Source: CAYOEZ01 sp964402955
Lineage (GTDB): Bacteria > Chloroflexota > DTOL01 > DAOUCN01
NCBI GenBank assembly: GCA_964402955.1
Contig: CAYOEZ010000053.1
Span: 1 to 23,248, forward strand
DNA length: 23,248 bases
Direction of reading: 5' to 3'
In this document: piece by piece, positions 7,455 to 15,419 of the stretch
How positions within the stretch are numbered: the stretch's first letter is position 1
Layout: the number at the start of each line of letters is the position of its first letter
The notes under the pieces: generated by a model
What the model was told of the DNA's origin: nothing
The model's database searches: none
Seen by the model: the letters and a program-made list of their open reading frames with translations, nothing else
Made by a program: the position numbers and the translations under genes

Positions 7455-8465
7455 ATGTTGCCAATGTCACCGAAACGACGCTTTCTGGCGGGGATCATGG
7501 GCGGGCGGGTTGACCGCGTTTCCGTCGGCAGCCCGACATCGGTCGCCACCGTCGAACAGATGGAGATGACCGGAGCGTTCTTCCCCGACGTCCACCTGGA
7601 CGCGGCCAAGATGGCGCGGCTGGCGGCGGGCGCCTATGAGATACTGGGCTACGATGCGATCATGCCGGTCTTCAGCGTCTCGCAGGAAGCAGCGGCGCTG
7701 GGTTGCAACGTGGACTGGGGCGGCCTGGACATGATGCCCATTGCGCGTGACCACCCCTTTGACGAAGCGGAGCAGGTGGTCATTCCCGATGACTTCCTCG
7801 ATCTGCCGCCAATCAAGACTGTTCTGGACGCCATCCAACGACTGCGGCGCGACTATGGCAGCAAAGTAGCGATCGTGGGCAAAGTCATGGGACCGTGGAC
7901 GCTGTCGTACCATCTGCGTGGAATCAACGAATTTCTGCTCGAGACGCTGACCGATCCCGACAAAGTGCGCCGTTTCCTGGATCGGCTTAAGCTCGTGCCT
8001 GTCCTCTTTGGCAAGGCGCAGATCGCCGCGGGGGCCGACGTTCTCTGCCTGGCCGACCACGCGACTGGCGATCTGGTGCGCGGCTCCATGTACCGTGACT
8101 TCTTGCAGCCCATCCACCGTGAGATCATCCAGGAAATCGGCAGCCCCATTGTACTGCACATTTGCGGCAATACGCTGGACCGTCTGGGCTACATTGCTGA
8201 TGCCGGATTCGACGCTTTTCACTTCGACTCCAAGGTCGATGCGGTGGCTGCGGTCAAGGCTGTGGGTGATCGTCTCTCGCTGCTGGGCAACGTCAACAAC
8301 CCCGATGTGCTCTATTCCGGTACGCCGGAGCAGGCCGAGGCGCAGGCGCGCTACGCGGTCGCTGCCGGGGTGCGTATTGTCGGGCCGGAGTGCGCAGTGC
8401 CTTTGCGCACGCCAATAGCCAACCTGAAGGCAATCGTGCGCGCCGTTGATCCTGCCGCACGCTGA
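7455..8465 (+). CDS. MtaA/CmuA-type methyltransferase (uroporphyrinogen decarboxylase superfamily)
   Basis: A 336-residue TIM-barrel protein of the UroD superfamily. It resembles methylcobamide:CoM methyltransferases (MtaA, CmuA) rather than HemE. The zinc-site residues are visible: His235 and Cys237 in HICGN and Cys313 in GPECAVP, matching the H-x-C-(n)-C pattern that activates a thiol acceptor in MtaA. HemE lacks this triad. Coenzyme M is not expected in most bacteria, so another thiol or corrinoid-linked methyl acceptor is likely; that is inference. ATG 7455 has GGAGAAG eight bases upstream. No corrinoid-binding protein or substrate-specific methyltransferase is adjacent. It is the last gene of the kinase-phosphatase-methyltransferase set, and a promoter for purL follows. 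Confidence 0.75.
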   Translation: MLPMSPKRRFLAGIMGGRVDRVSVGSPTSVATVEQMEMTGAFFPDVHLDAAKMARLAAGAYEILGYDAIMPVFSVSQEAAALGCNVDWGGLDMMPIARDHPFDEAEQVVIPDDFLDLPPIKTVLDAIQRLRRDYGSKVAIVGKVMGPWTLSYHLRGINEFLLETLTDPDKVRRFLDRLKLVPVLFGKAQIAAGADVLCLADHATGDLVRGSMYRDFLQPIHREIIQEIGSPIVLHICGNTLDRLGYIADAGFDAFHFDSKVDAVAAVKAVGDRLSLLGNVNNPDVLYSGTPEQAEAQARYAVAAGVRIVGPECAVPLRTPIANLKAIVRAVDPAAR

Positions 8466-8532
8466 TGTGGTCTGTTCAGCTCAAGTGCGCTGATGACGAT
8501 TAATGGTCGCGTTGACACCGCCCAAAAAACGG

Positions 8533-8561
8533 TTGACGTGCGCTGCTCTCTGTGGTACAAT
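8533..8561 (+). promoter_or_regulatory. Promoter of the purine cluster
   Basis: The -35 TTGACG (8533-8538), 17-base spacer and -10 TACAAT (8556-8561), with GTGG directly before the -10, make a near-consensus sigma70 promoter. A second TTGACA lies at 8512-8517, exactly 21 bases upstream of the -35 hexamer. Transcription should start near 8568, giving a leader of about 67 bases before purL. Confidence 0.75.
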
Positions 8562-8572
8562 CGTACCACAGA
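8549..8572. promoter_or_regulatory. Perfect 10-bp palindrome over the purL -10, candidate operator
   Basis: TCTGTGGTAC (8549-8558) and GTACCACAGA (8563-8572) are perfect inverted repeats around a four-base centre, AATC. The palindrome covers the -10 hexamer and the expected start of transcription. That is a typical position for a repressor site. It could instead be fortuitous, since GTGGTA is shared with other promoters in the window. Confidence 0.5.
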
Positions 8573-8583
8573 AATCCGCCGAT

Positions 8584-8621
8584 GAAGGCCACCGCATATG
8601 CGCTGGCCTTCTCGCTTTTTT
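8584..8621 (+). terminator. Terminator-like hairpin in the purL leader (candidate attenuator)
   Basis: GAAGGCCA (8584-8591) pairs perfectly with TGGCCTTC (8604-8611). Inside it, CGCATATGCG (8593-8602) is a further palindrome. A run of six Ts ends at 8621. The structure lies between the promoter and the purL start, so it would stop most transcripts unless relieved. AGGCC in the ribosome-binding region (8628-8632) can pair with GGCCT (8605-8609) of the downstream arm, which gives an alternative fold. No known purine, PreQ1 or ZTP riboswitch core was recognised. Confidence 0.6.
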
Positions 8622-8634
8622 CCACAGAGGCCTC

Positions 8635-11532
8635 ATGTACTATCGAATCAGTGTCGAGCTAACTGGACGCGTCGGCAACGACGGCGAGCGGCGGGGCCTG
8701 TTGCACGATGCCCGCAGTCTGGGTATCTCACTGACGGGCGTCCAAACCAGAACGCTCTACTTCGTCAAGGGTGAACTTAGCGTTCAACAGATCGACCTTC
8801 TCTGCGCCCGGCTCTTTATAGACCCGCTGACGGAGACGGCCGCCTGGGAGGCCGTTTCCGACGCAGGCGCCGCCGGGCCACTCAGGTCCAACGCCTGGGT
8901 CGTGGAGGTCGGACTGCACCCAGGTGTGACTGATCCGGTGGCCAACCAGATCGTTGCGACGGCGACGACGCTCGGGATGCCCCATATCCTGGCCGCAACG
9001 GGCCGGCGCTACGAGCTAAGCGGCGATCTGGACGAAGATGCTGTAGACATGATTGCCCGCCGTCTGCTCTGCAACCCGACCATCCAGAACTACTACCTCG
9101 GCCCCATGCCCCCAGCCTTTCCACAGCCTGCTCGATCGTCCCACCTTGCGCAGTTGGTTACTCTCTCCGGGCTCAGTGACAACGATTTGCTTGCGCTCAG
9201 CCGGCAGCGTGTGCTTGCACTCAGCCTCGACGAGATGCGCGCAATCAGTGCCTACTTTCGTGCGGCGGGGCGCGAGCCGACGGACGTTGAGTTGGAATCG
9301 TTGGCGCAGACCTGGTCCGAACACTGCGTGCACAAGACGTTCAAGGCTCTGGTTGAGCTGCGCCACGGCGCAGATGGCATCACGCGCATCGATGGCCTGC
9401 TGCGAACCTACATTCGGGCGGCCACCGAGTTCATCCACAAGCCCTGGGTCCGCTCTGCATTTGTGGACAACGCAGGCATCATCGACTTTGATGACCAGTA
9501 CGAGGTGTCGTTCAAGGTCGAGACGCACAACCACCCCAGCGCGCTCGAGCCTTTCGGCGGGGCCAACACCGGCGTCGGCGGCGTGGTGCGCGACATCATC
9601 GGCGTCTCGGCGCGGCCAATTGCTGTGACGAATGTCCTCTGTTTTGGCCCACAAGACCTGCCTGTGGAGCAGGTTCCGGCCGGCAGCCTGCACCCCCGCC
9701 GCGTCAAGGCCGGGGTCGTGGCCGGCATCCAGGACTATGGCAACAAACTGGGCCTGCCGACCGTCAGCGGCGCAGTCCTATACGATGAAAGCTTCACAGC
9801 CAACCCGCTGGTCTTTGCCGGCTGTCTGGGCCTGGCGCCGCGTGGGTCGCATCCGGCGGGACCATATGCGGGCGACCTTTGCATCGTGATCGGCGGTAAG
9901 ACGGGCCGCGATGGCTTGCATGGCGCTACGTTCTCGTCCGAGACATTGACGCACGAGACCGGGCAAGTGCTGGGCACGGCCGTGCAGATCGGCGACCCCA
10001 TCGTGGAAAAGGACGTTATCGAGGTCGTGTGCGTGGCGCGAGACGCCGGGCTTTATACAGCGATCACGGACTGCGGCGCTGGCGGGCTGTCCAGCGCCGT
10101 TGGCGAGCTTGGCCGTGTTCTGGGCGTTGACGTTGAGCTTGCGCACGTGCCCCTGAAGTATGCAGGCTTGCTGCCCTGGGAAATCTGGGAGAGCGAAGCG
10201 CAGGAACGGATGGTGCTTGCTGTTGCTCCGGACAAGTGGCCGGCGCTGCGCAAACTCTGTCGCGAATGGAATGTCGAGGCGACGGAGATTGGCCGCTTCA
10301 GCGGCGACGGGCGGCTGGTGGTGCGCTATGATGGCCACGTAGTTGCCGACCTGGACATGAAGTTCCTGCACGATGGCGTGCCCAAGATGACGCTTCTTGC
10401 GCAGTGGCCCGAGCGGCCTCGCAAAGAAGCGGGGAGCGGCCAGGCTGCACCCAATATCGATTTGCCAAAAACTCTGCTGGCGCTGTTGGCTCATCCCGAT
10501 ATTGCGTCGAAAGAAGACATCATCCGCCGCTATGACCACGAGGTGGGAGCAGGCACATTAGTCAAGCCTCTGACTGGAGCTGAGAACGACGGGCCGTCGG
10601 ATGCAGTGGTTCTCAAACCGATGCAGACCTGGCGCCACAACAAGGGACTGGTCTTGAGCCTTGGCGTCAACCCGCAGATCGGCAAGGCTGATCCGGATGC
10701 CATGGCGGTCAGCGCCATGGATGAGGCTATGCGCCATGCTGTCGGGGTTGGCGCCGATCCCGACCAGATCGCTTTGCTGGACAACTTCTGCGGGGGCGGT
10801 CCGCGCCGGCCCGAACAGATGGGCGGTCTGGTGCGGGCCGCGCAAGGTTGCTATGACGCTGCTCTAGCCTACGGAGCGCCCTTTATCTCCGGCAAGGATA
10901 GTCTCAACAACGAATATCTTGGCCCCGACGGTGAGCGCATACCGATTCCGGGCACGCTGCTGATTTCGGCGCTGGGCATCATACCCGATGTGCGCACTGC
11001 TGTGACGATGGATCTGAAGGAGGCGGGCAATGTGGTGCTTATGGTGGGCGAGACGCGCAACGAGCTTGCCGGCAGCCATGTGGCGCTCGTGACGTCAGCG
11101 GATGTCGCTGCCAACTCCGACGCGCCCGCTCTGCCCGAGTGTGGTCTGGATCTCTACCGCAGTCTGCACCGAGCGATTCGGAACGGGTTGGTCCGAGCCT
11201 GTCACGATCTGAGCGAAGGCGGCCTGGCGGTCGCGGCGGCAGAGATGTGCATCGCCGGACGGCTGGGCATGACATTGCGCTCGCATCGTATGCCGGTGGC
11301 AGGCGAGGTCGGGGTCATCGCGCTGCTCTTTGGCGAAACGAATGGGCGTTTCCTCGTGGAAGTGCGGCCCGATCAGGTCGCGGCCTTACGCCAGACGGTG
11401 GGCGATTGCCCTGTGGCGGAGGTGGGCGTGGTGGAGGGCAATGCTCTGCGTGTGCTGGGCGACAGCGGAGATGCGCTCATCGATCTTTCGGTTGCCGACC
11501 TCACTGCCGCATGGCAAGGAGGCGCGGCATGA
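8635..11532 (+). CDS. purL: Phosphoribosylformylglycinamidine synthase, PurS-PurS-PurL fusion
   Basis: A 965-residue synthetase subunit converting FGAR to FGAM with ATP and ammonia delivered by PurQ (step 4 of purine synthesis). Residues 1-75 and about 85-160 are two tandem PurS-like ferredoxin-fold domains; the second has the PurS-like GLHPGVTDPVANQI segment. A linker with TWSEHC (His230) leads into the first AIR-synthase-like half, with ETHNHPSALEPFGGANTG around 295-313. A second half carries SGKDSLNNEY and CHDLSEGGL. No glutaminase domain is attached. ATG 8635 is chosen because the longer frame (from 8503) runs through the promoter and hairpin. The ribosome site AGAGG is only four bases away. 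The stop overlaps purQ by four bases. Confidence 0.95.
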   Translation: MYYRISVELTGRVGNDGERRGLLHDARSLGISLTGVQTRTLYFVKGELSVQQIDLLCARLFIDPLTETAAWEAVSDAGAAGPLRSNAWVVEVGLHPGVTDPVANQIVATATTLGMPHILAATGRRYELSGDLDEDAVDMIARRLLCNPTIQNYYLGPMPPAFPQPARSSHLAQLVTLSGLSDNDLLALSRQRVLALSLDEMRAISAYFRAAGREPTDVELESLAQTWSEHCVHKTFKALVELRHGADGITRIDGLLRTYIRAATEFIHKPWVRSAFVDNAGIIDFDDQYEVSFKVETHNHPSALEPFGGANTGVGGVVRDIIGVSARPIAVTNVLCFGPQDLPVEQVPAGSLHPRRVKAGVVAGIQDYGNKLGLPTVSGAVLYDESFTANPLVFAGCLGLAPRGSHPAGPYAGDLCIVIGGKTGRDGLHGATFSSETLTHETGQVLGTAVQIGDPIVEKDVIEVVCVARDAGLYTAITDCGAGGLSSAVGELGRVLGVDVELAHVPLKYAGLLPWEIWESEAQERMVLAVAPDKWPALRKLCREWNVEATEIGRFSGDGRLVVRYDGHVVADLDMKFLHDGVPKMTLLAQWPERPRKEAGSGQAAPNIDLPKTLLALLAHPDIASKEDIIRRYDHEVGAGTLVKPLTGAENDGPSDAVVLKPMQTWRHNKGLVLSLGVNPQIGKADPDAMAVSAMDEAMRHAVGVGADPDQIALLDNFCGGGPRRPEQMGGLVRAAQGCYDAALAYGAPFISGKDSLNNEYLGPDGERIPIPGTLLISALGIIPDVRTAVTMDLKEAGNVVLMVGETRNELAGSHVALVTSADVAANSDAPALPECGLDLYRSLHRAIRNGLVRACHDLSEGGLAVAAAEMCIAGRLGMTLRSHRMPVAGEVGVIALLFGETNGRFLVEVRPDQVAALRQTVGDCPVAEVGVVEGNALRVLGDSGDALIDLSVADLTAAWQGGAA

Positions 11533-12287
11533 GCGTGAAAGTTCTCATCCTGCACGCGTCGGGCACCAATCGCGATCGTGAAGCTGCCTGGGCGTGTGAG
11601 CTGGCCGGTGGGCAGCCGGAGATCGTCCACGTCAACCAGCTTGCCGCCAAAGAACGGCGCATGGCGGACTACGCAATGCTGGTGCTGCCAGGCGGATTCT
11701 CCTTTGGCGATGCGCTGGGCGCGGGCAAGCTGTTGGCCCTCACCTTGCGCCTGACCTTCCAGGACGATCTGGCAGTCTTCATTGCCAGTGGCCGGCCGGT
11801 GCTGGGCATCTGCAACGGTTTCCAGGCGCTGGTCAAGGCGGGATTGCTGCCCGGCGGGCTGGGGCAACAGGCAACGCTAACCTTTAACCGGGGGGCGCGC
11901 TTCGAGTGCCGCTGGGTGACATTGCTGCCCGACGCTGCCAGCCCCTGCATCTTCACCAGGAATCTGCCGCCCGTTTTCTGCCCGGTTGCGCACGGCGAGG
12001 GACGATTCATCAGCAACGATGTGGCCGGTCTAGAACGCAACGGGCAGGTGGCGTTGCGCTATGTGTGCGCCGACGCCGCACCCGCCAACGGCAGCTACCC
12101 GCAGAATCCCAATGGCTCCGATGGCGACATTGCCGGCGTCTGTAATGCTCAGGGCAATGTGTTGGGCCTCATGCCGCATCCTGAGGATCATATTGTCGCC
12201 TACCAGCACCCGCGTTGGACGCGGGGGGAGCAGGGCTGGATGGGTTTAGCGCTATTTGCCAATGGCATAGCGTACGCACGCGGCTAA
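11529..12287 (+). CDS. purQ: Phosphoribosylformylglycinamidine synthase glutaminase subunit
   Basis: A 252-residue class I glutamine amidotransferase that supplies ammonia to PurL. The nucleophile Cys is in GICNGFQ, the oxyanion region is LPGGFSFGD, and the catalytic His and Glu are in LMPHPEDH near the C-terminus. It starts at ATG 11529 overlapping the purL stop (ATGA), indicating translational coupling for equal amounts of subunits. The open frame extends far upstream, but that part overlaps purL in another phase and is not protein-like. purC follows after 27 bases. Confidence 0.95.
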   Translation: MSVKVLILHASGTNRDREAAWACELAGGQPEIVHVNQLAAKERRMADYAMLVLPGGFSFGDALGAGKLLALTLRLTFQDDLAVFIASGRPVLGICNGFQALVKAGLLPGGLGQQATLTFNRGARFECRWVTLLPDAASPCIFTRNLPPVFCPVAHGEGRFISNDVAGLERNGQVALRYVCADAAPANGSYPQNPNGSDGDIAGVCNAQGNVLGLMPHPEDHIVAYQHPRWTRGEQGWMGLALFANGIAYARG

Positions 12288-12314
12288 CGCCGCTACAAGA
12301 CAGGGGTGTATGAG

Positions 12315-13271
12315 ATGCTAACTGAACAAGATATCCGACCCTACGTGAGTCATTCCTTCGCCGGGCTCGAGCAACCCACGCCGGATATGCGGGGTAAAGT
12401 GCGCGACATTTACCTGCGTCCCGGCAAGCGCGTCCTGGTTACAACCGATCGCTTGTCGGCGTTTGATCGCGTGCTGGGTCAGGTGCCGTTCAAGGGCCAG
12501 GTGCTGAATGAGCTGAGCGCGTTCTGGTTCGACAGTATCAAGGATGTGGGCAATCACGTTATCTCGATACCTGATCCCAATGTCACTGTTGCCCACGAAT
12601 GCCAGGCGCTGCCGGTTGAAGTGATCGTGCGCGGCTATATTACGGGCGTGACCAGCACGGCGCTCTGGTATCGCTACAGCCTGGGCGAGCGAACGATCTA
12701 TGGCTACACGTTTCCGGATTGCCTGAAGAAGAATGAGAAGCTCCCGCAGCCCATCATCACGCCGACAACGAAGGGTGGACCGGGGCAGCACGACGAGCGA
12801 TTGACGGTGCGCGAGGTCACTGCGCGGGGCATCCTGCCGGCGCAGTTGTGGCAAAAGGTGCAGAACGCGGCGCTGGCGGTTTTCCGCCGCGGACAGGAGA
12901 TCGCTGCTCACGGCGGCCTGATTTTGGTGGACACGAAATACGAATTTGGCCTGACCTCAGCCGGTGAGCTTGTGCTCATCGATGAAGTACACACGCCTGA
13001 CTCCAGCCGTTTCTGGCTGAGCGATAGCTATCAGCAACGCGTCAGCGCCGGCGAGGAGCCGGAGAACTTCGACAAGGAATTCGTGCGCCTGTGGTATGCC
13101 GAGCGCGGCTACCGCGGCGACGGCGATCCCCCGCTGTGGGATACGGACCTGGCAGTGACGGCTAGCCGGCGTTACATGACGGTATACGAAATGCTGACAG
13201 GAAAAGCGTTTGTGCCCGCGCCGTATCCCGCCGATGAGCGTGTCGCGAAGGCTGTTTGGAACGCAAAGTAG
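12315..13271 (+). CDS. purC: Phosphoribosylaminoimidazole-succinocarboxamide synthase
   Basis: A 318-residue SAICAR synthetase (CAIR + aspartate + ATP, step 7). N-terminal GKVRDIYL and the segment TTDRLSAFDRVLGQ form the nucleotide site; VEVIVRGYITG, LVDTKYEFGL and DEVHTPDSSRFW are conserved family blocks. It is longer than the ~240-residue E. coli enzyme, more like the ~300-residue yeast type. ATG 12315 is preferred over GTG 12306 because AGGGG lies eight bases upstream of it. The gene is followed by a 196-base gap carrying a palindromic element before purE. Confidence 0.93.
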   Translation: MLTEQDIRPYVSHSFAGLEQPTPDMRGKVRDIYLRPGKRVLVTTDRLSAFDRVLGQVPFKGQVLNELSAFWFDSIKDVGNHVISIPDPNVTVAHECQALPVEVIVRGYITGVTSTALWYRYSLGERTIYGYTFPDCLKKNEKLPQPIITPTTKGGPGQHDERLTVREVTARGILPAQLWQKVQNAALAVFRRGQEIAAHGGLILVDTKYEFGLTSAGELVLIDEVHTPDSSRFWLSDSYQQRVSAGEEPENFDKEFVRLWYAERGYRGDGDPPLWDTDLAVTASRRYMTVYEMLTGKAFVPAPYPADERVAKAVWNAK

Positions 13272-13315
13272 GCCAGGGTTTGATTAAGACAAAGCAATTG
13301 GTTGCGCAAGTGCCT

Positions 13316-13434
13316 GACGCCAGGCTGAAGCCATGCGCTACAAGAACGAAGCCCTTCGGGCTGAACCATGGCAAGAGGATAGCCCCACGGGGGCTTTGTC
13401 TCTGTAGCACGGCGGCTTTAGGGTTTGCAAACCC
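13316..13434. repeat. Nested palindromic repeat element between purC and purE
   Basis: The outer arms are CTGAAGCCATGCGCTAC (about 13325-13341) and GTAGCACGGCGGCTTTAG (13404-13421). Two internal hairpins lie between them: AGCCC-TTC-GGGCT (13350-13362) and AGCCCC-ACG-GGGGCT (13381-13395). The element is bordered by a perfect 14-base palindrome, GGGTTTGCAAACCC, at 13421-13434. This is the design of non-autonomous intergenic palindromic elements common in Chloroflexota and cyanobacteria. It sits within the purine cluster, so if purE-purN is transcribed from purL the element is copied into the mRNA. Confidence 0.6.
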
Positions 13435-13467
13435 GCGTGACGGGGGAGAGTGGAGAAGGAGTCTGCG

Positions 13468-13938
13468 ATGCCGGATGTTGTGATCATTATGGGATCGAAA
13501 GGGGACATGCCGAGGGCGAAGCAGATAGCTGAAGCCCTGACCAGGCTCGGCCTGAGCTATGAGATGCGCATTGCTTCGGCGCACAAGAGCCCTGCCTATT
13601 TGCTGCAGATGCTGCATGCATATGAGCAGGACGATGTGCGTCGTGTTTACATAACAATCGCCGGGCGCAGCAACGCACTGGGTGGGTTCGTGGATGCGTC
13701 TGTGAGCGCACCAGTGATCACCTGCCCGCCCTATTCCGACACGTTTGCGGGCGCCGACATTTACTCGTCGCTGCGTATGCCGTCGGGTGTGGCGCCGGCA
13801 GTCGTTCTGGAGCCGGACGCGGCCGCATTGCTGGCGGCGAAAATCCTGGGCCGGCGCGCTGAGGTGCGCACGATGCAGGCCGAGCAAACGGCCCGGCTTG
13901 TTGCAGATGATCAATCGCTGCGAGAGGAAGGGGCATGA
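13468..13938 (+). CDS. purE: 5-(phosphoribosyl)aminoimidazole carboxylase, PurE (class II-like)
   Basis: A 156-residue PurE-family protein acting at step 6. It has GSKGDMP (9-15), SAHKSP with His39, and RMPSGVAPAVV. The loop reads AGRSNALGG (65-73) where class I enzymes (N5-CAIR mutases) have GGAAHLPG. The GRSNAL form is that of class II enzymes, which carboxylate AIR directly with CO2 and need no PurK. No purK is present in the cluster, which agrees. ATG 13468 has AAGGAG six bases upstream. The stop overlaps the purF start by four bases. The class assignment is from memory of family motifs and would need an alignment. Confidence 0.88.
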   Translation: MPDVVIIMGSKGDMPRAKQIAEALTRLGLSYEMRIASAHKSPAYLLQMLHAYEQDDVRRVYITIAGRSNALGGFVDASVSAPVITCPPYSDTFAGADIYSSLRMPSGVAPAVVLEPDAAALLAAKILGRRAEVRTMQAEQTARLVADDQSLREEGA

Positions 13939-15356
13939 TGAGCTATCTGCACGAGACCGATGACCATCCGCATGAGGAGTGCGGCGTTTTTGGCATTTAT
14001 TACCCGGGGGAAGACGTCGCCCGGCTCAGCTATTTTGCCATCTACGCTTTGCAGCACCGTGGCCAGGAGAGCGCCGGAATCGCCGTCAGCGATGGGCACA
14101 TGGCCTACATTCACAAGGGCATGGGGCTGGTGGCGCAGGTCTTCACCGAAGAGACGCTGGCGCCGCTCGAGGGCGACCTGGCGATCGCCCATACGCGCTA
14201 TTCGACGACCGGCGGCTCCAAGCTGCGCAACGCGCAACCGTATCTCATCGAAACGGCGCTCGGCCCGCTGGGCGTGGCGCACAATGGCAACCTGGTTAAT
14301 GCTCCGCTGCTGCGCCGCGATCTCCTGCAGCGCGGGGTGGGGTTGTCGTCCTCGTCGGACAGCGAGATTGTCACGCAGCTCATTGCCGGCGCTCCCGGCG
14401 ACTGGCAATCGCGCATCCGCATCTTCATGGCGCAGGCGCAGGGCGCCTACTGTCTCACGATCCTGACCCGCAACGCCGTCTATGGCGTGCGCGATCCGTG
14501 GGGCTTCCGCCCGCTGGTGATCGGTAAGCTGAACGGCGAGGGCTACTGCGTGGCGTCGGAAAGCTGCGCCCTGGCCACGATTGGCGCGGACATGGTGCGC
14601 GAGGTGGAGCCGGGCGAGATCGTACGCCTGGACGCCAACGGCCTGCACACCGAGTTTGGCAGCGCGCCGCGCCCACGCAATCTCTGCACATTTGAGCACA
14701 TCTATTTCAGCCGCCCCGATAGCATCTTCGATGGCAAGGTGATCCATGATGTGCGCCAGGCGCTGGGCCGTGAGCTGGCACGCGAGGCGCCCGTCGCGGG
14801 CGATGTCGTTGTGGCAGTGCCCGACAGTGGTACGCCCCACGCCATCGGCTATGCCCGGGAAAGTGGCATCCCCTTCAGCGAGGGGCTGATCAAGAATCGC
14901 TATATCGGACGGACCTTCATCCAGCCCAACGAGCGACTGCGTCGCGAGGGCGTGCGCCTGAAGTACAATCCCCTGGTCTCCAACCTGAATGGCAAGCGGG
15001 TGGTTCTGGTCGATGACTCCATTGTGCGCGGCAGCACGTCGGGGCCATTGGTGCGCTTGATGCGCGAGAGCGGCGCGTCTGAAGTGCACGTGCGCGTGGC
15101 ATCGCCTCCAATTCTCCATTCGTGTCTGATGGGTGTGGACATGGCGCGCGATCACGACTTGATCGCGGCGGTCAAGTCCATCGAGGAGATTCGCCAGCAC
15201 ATCGGCGCCGATACCCTCTCCTATTTGTCTCTCGACGGGATGATGAGGGCGATCGGCGCGACCGAGGGCTACTGTAACGCCTGCTTCACGGGCGTCTATC
15301 CTGAAGGATTCCTTGATCACACGGAGAAGATGGTCTTCGAGGGTGTCTTTGGCTAG
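13935..15356 (+). CDS. purF: Amidophosphoribosyltransferase
   Basis: A 473-residue enzyme making phosphoribosylamine from PRPP and glutamine, the committed first step. It is the B. subtilis-like form. A 15-residue acidic propeptide (HETDDHPHEE) precedes Cys16-GVFG, so Cys16 should become the N-terminal nucleophile after self-cleavage. YALQHRGQESAGIA and HTRYSTTGG follow. The PRPP motif is VVLVDDSIVRGST. Candidate ligands of a [4Fe-4S] cluster are Cys in PRNLCTFEH, PPILHSC and the GYCNAC pair, as in iron-sulfur type PurF, suggesting oxygen-sensitive control. Nucleotide feedback inhibition is known for the family. It starts at ATG 13935 overlapping purE (ATG 13938 is an alternative). purD follows after 63 bases. 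Confidence 0.95.
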   Translation: MMSYLHETDDHPHEECGVFGIYYPGEDVARLSYFAIYALQHRGQESAGIAVSDGHMAYIHKGMGLVAQVFTEETLAPLEGDLAIAHTRYSTTGGSKLRNAQPYLIETALGPLGVAHNGNLVNAPLLRRDLLQRGVGLSSSSDSEIVTQLIAGAPGDWQSRIRIFMAQAQGAYCLTILTRNAVYGVRDPWGFRPLVIGKLNGEGYCVASESCALATIGADMVREVEPGEIVRLDANGLHTEFGSAPRPRNLCTFEHIYFSRPDSIFDGKVIHDVRQALGRELAREAPVAGDVVVAVPDSGTPHAIGYARESGIPFSEGLIKNRYIGRTFIQPNERLRREGVRLKYNPLVSNLNGKRVVLVDDSIVRGSTSGPLVRLMRESGASEVHVRVASPPILHSCLMGVDMARDHDLIAAVKSIEEIRQHIGADTLSYLSLDGMMRAIGATEGYCNACFTGVYPEGFLDHTEKMVFEGVFG

Positions 15357-15419
15357 ACAAACGAGGGCCTGCTGTCTGTGCGGCGTGGCGCTGCGTTTTC
15401 TCCGGGAGGAGATCAGTCC

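Noticed and set aside
8582..8662. 26-codon leader-peptide-like frame through the purL hairpin (ATG 8582, TAA 8660-8662)
   Set aside because: No ribosome site precedes it, it has no run of regulatory codons, and it overlaps the purL start. It is kept only as a remote possibility.
11139..11528. Upstream extension of the purQ frame
   Set aside because: It lies inside purL in another phase and is Arg/Gly-rich. The conserved PurQ N-terminus starts at 11529 with an ATGA overlap.
13911..15320. 469-residue open frame on the minus strand opposite purF
   Set aside because: It is a shadow of purF caused by high GC third positions. It lacks a recognisable family and overlaps a fully convincing gene.
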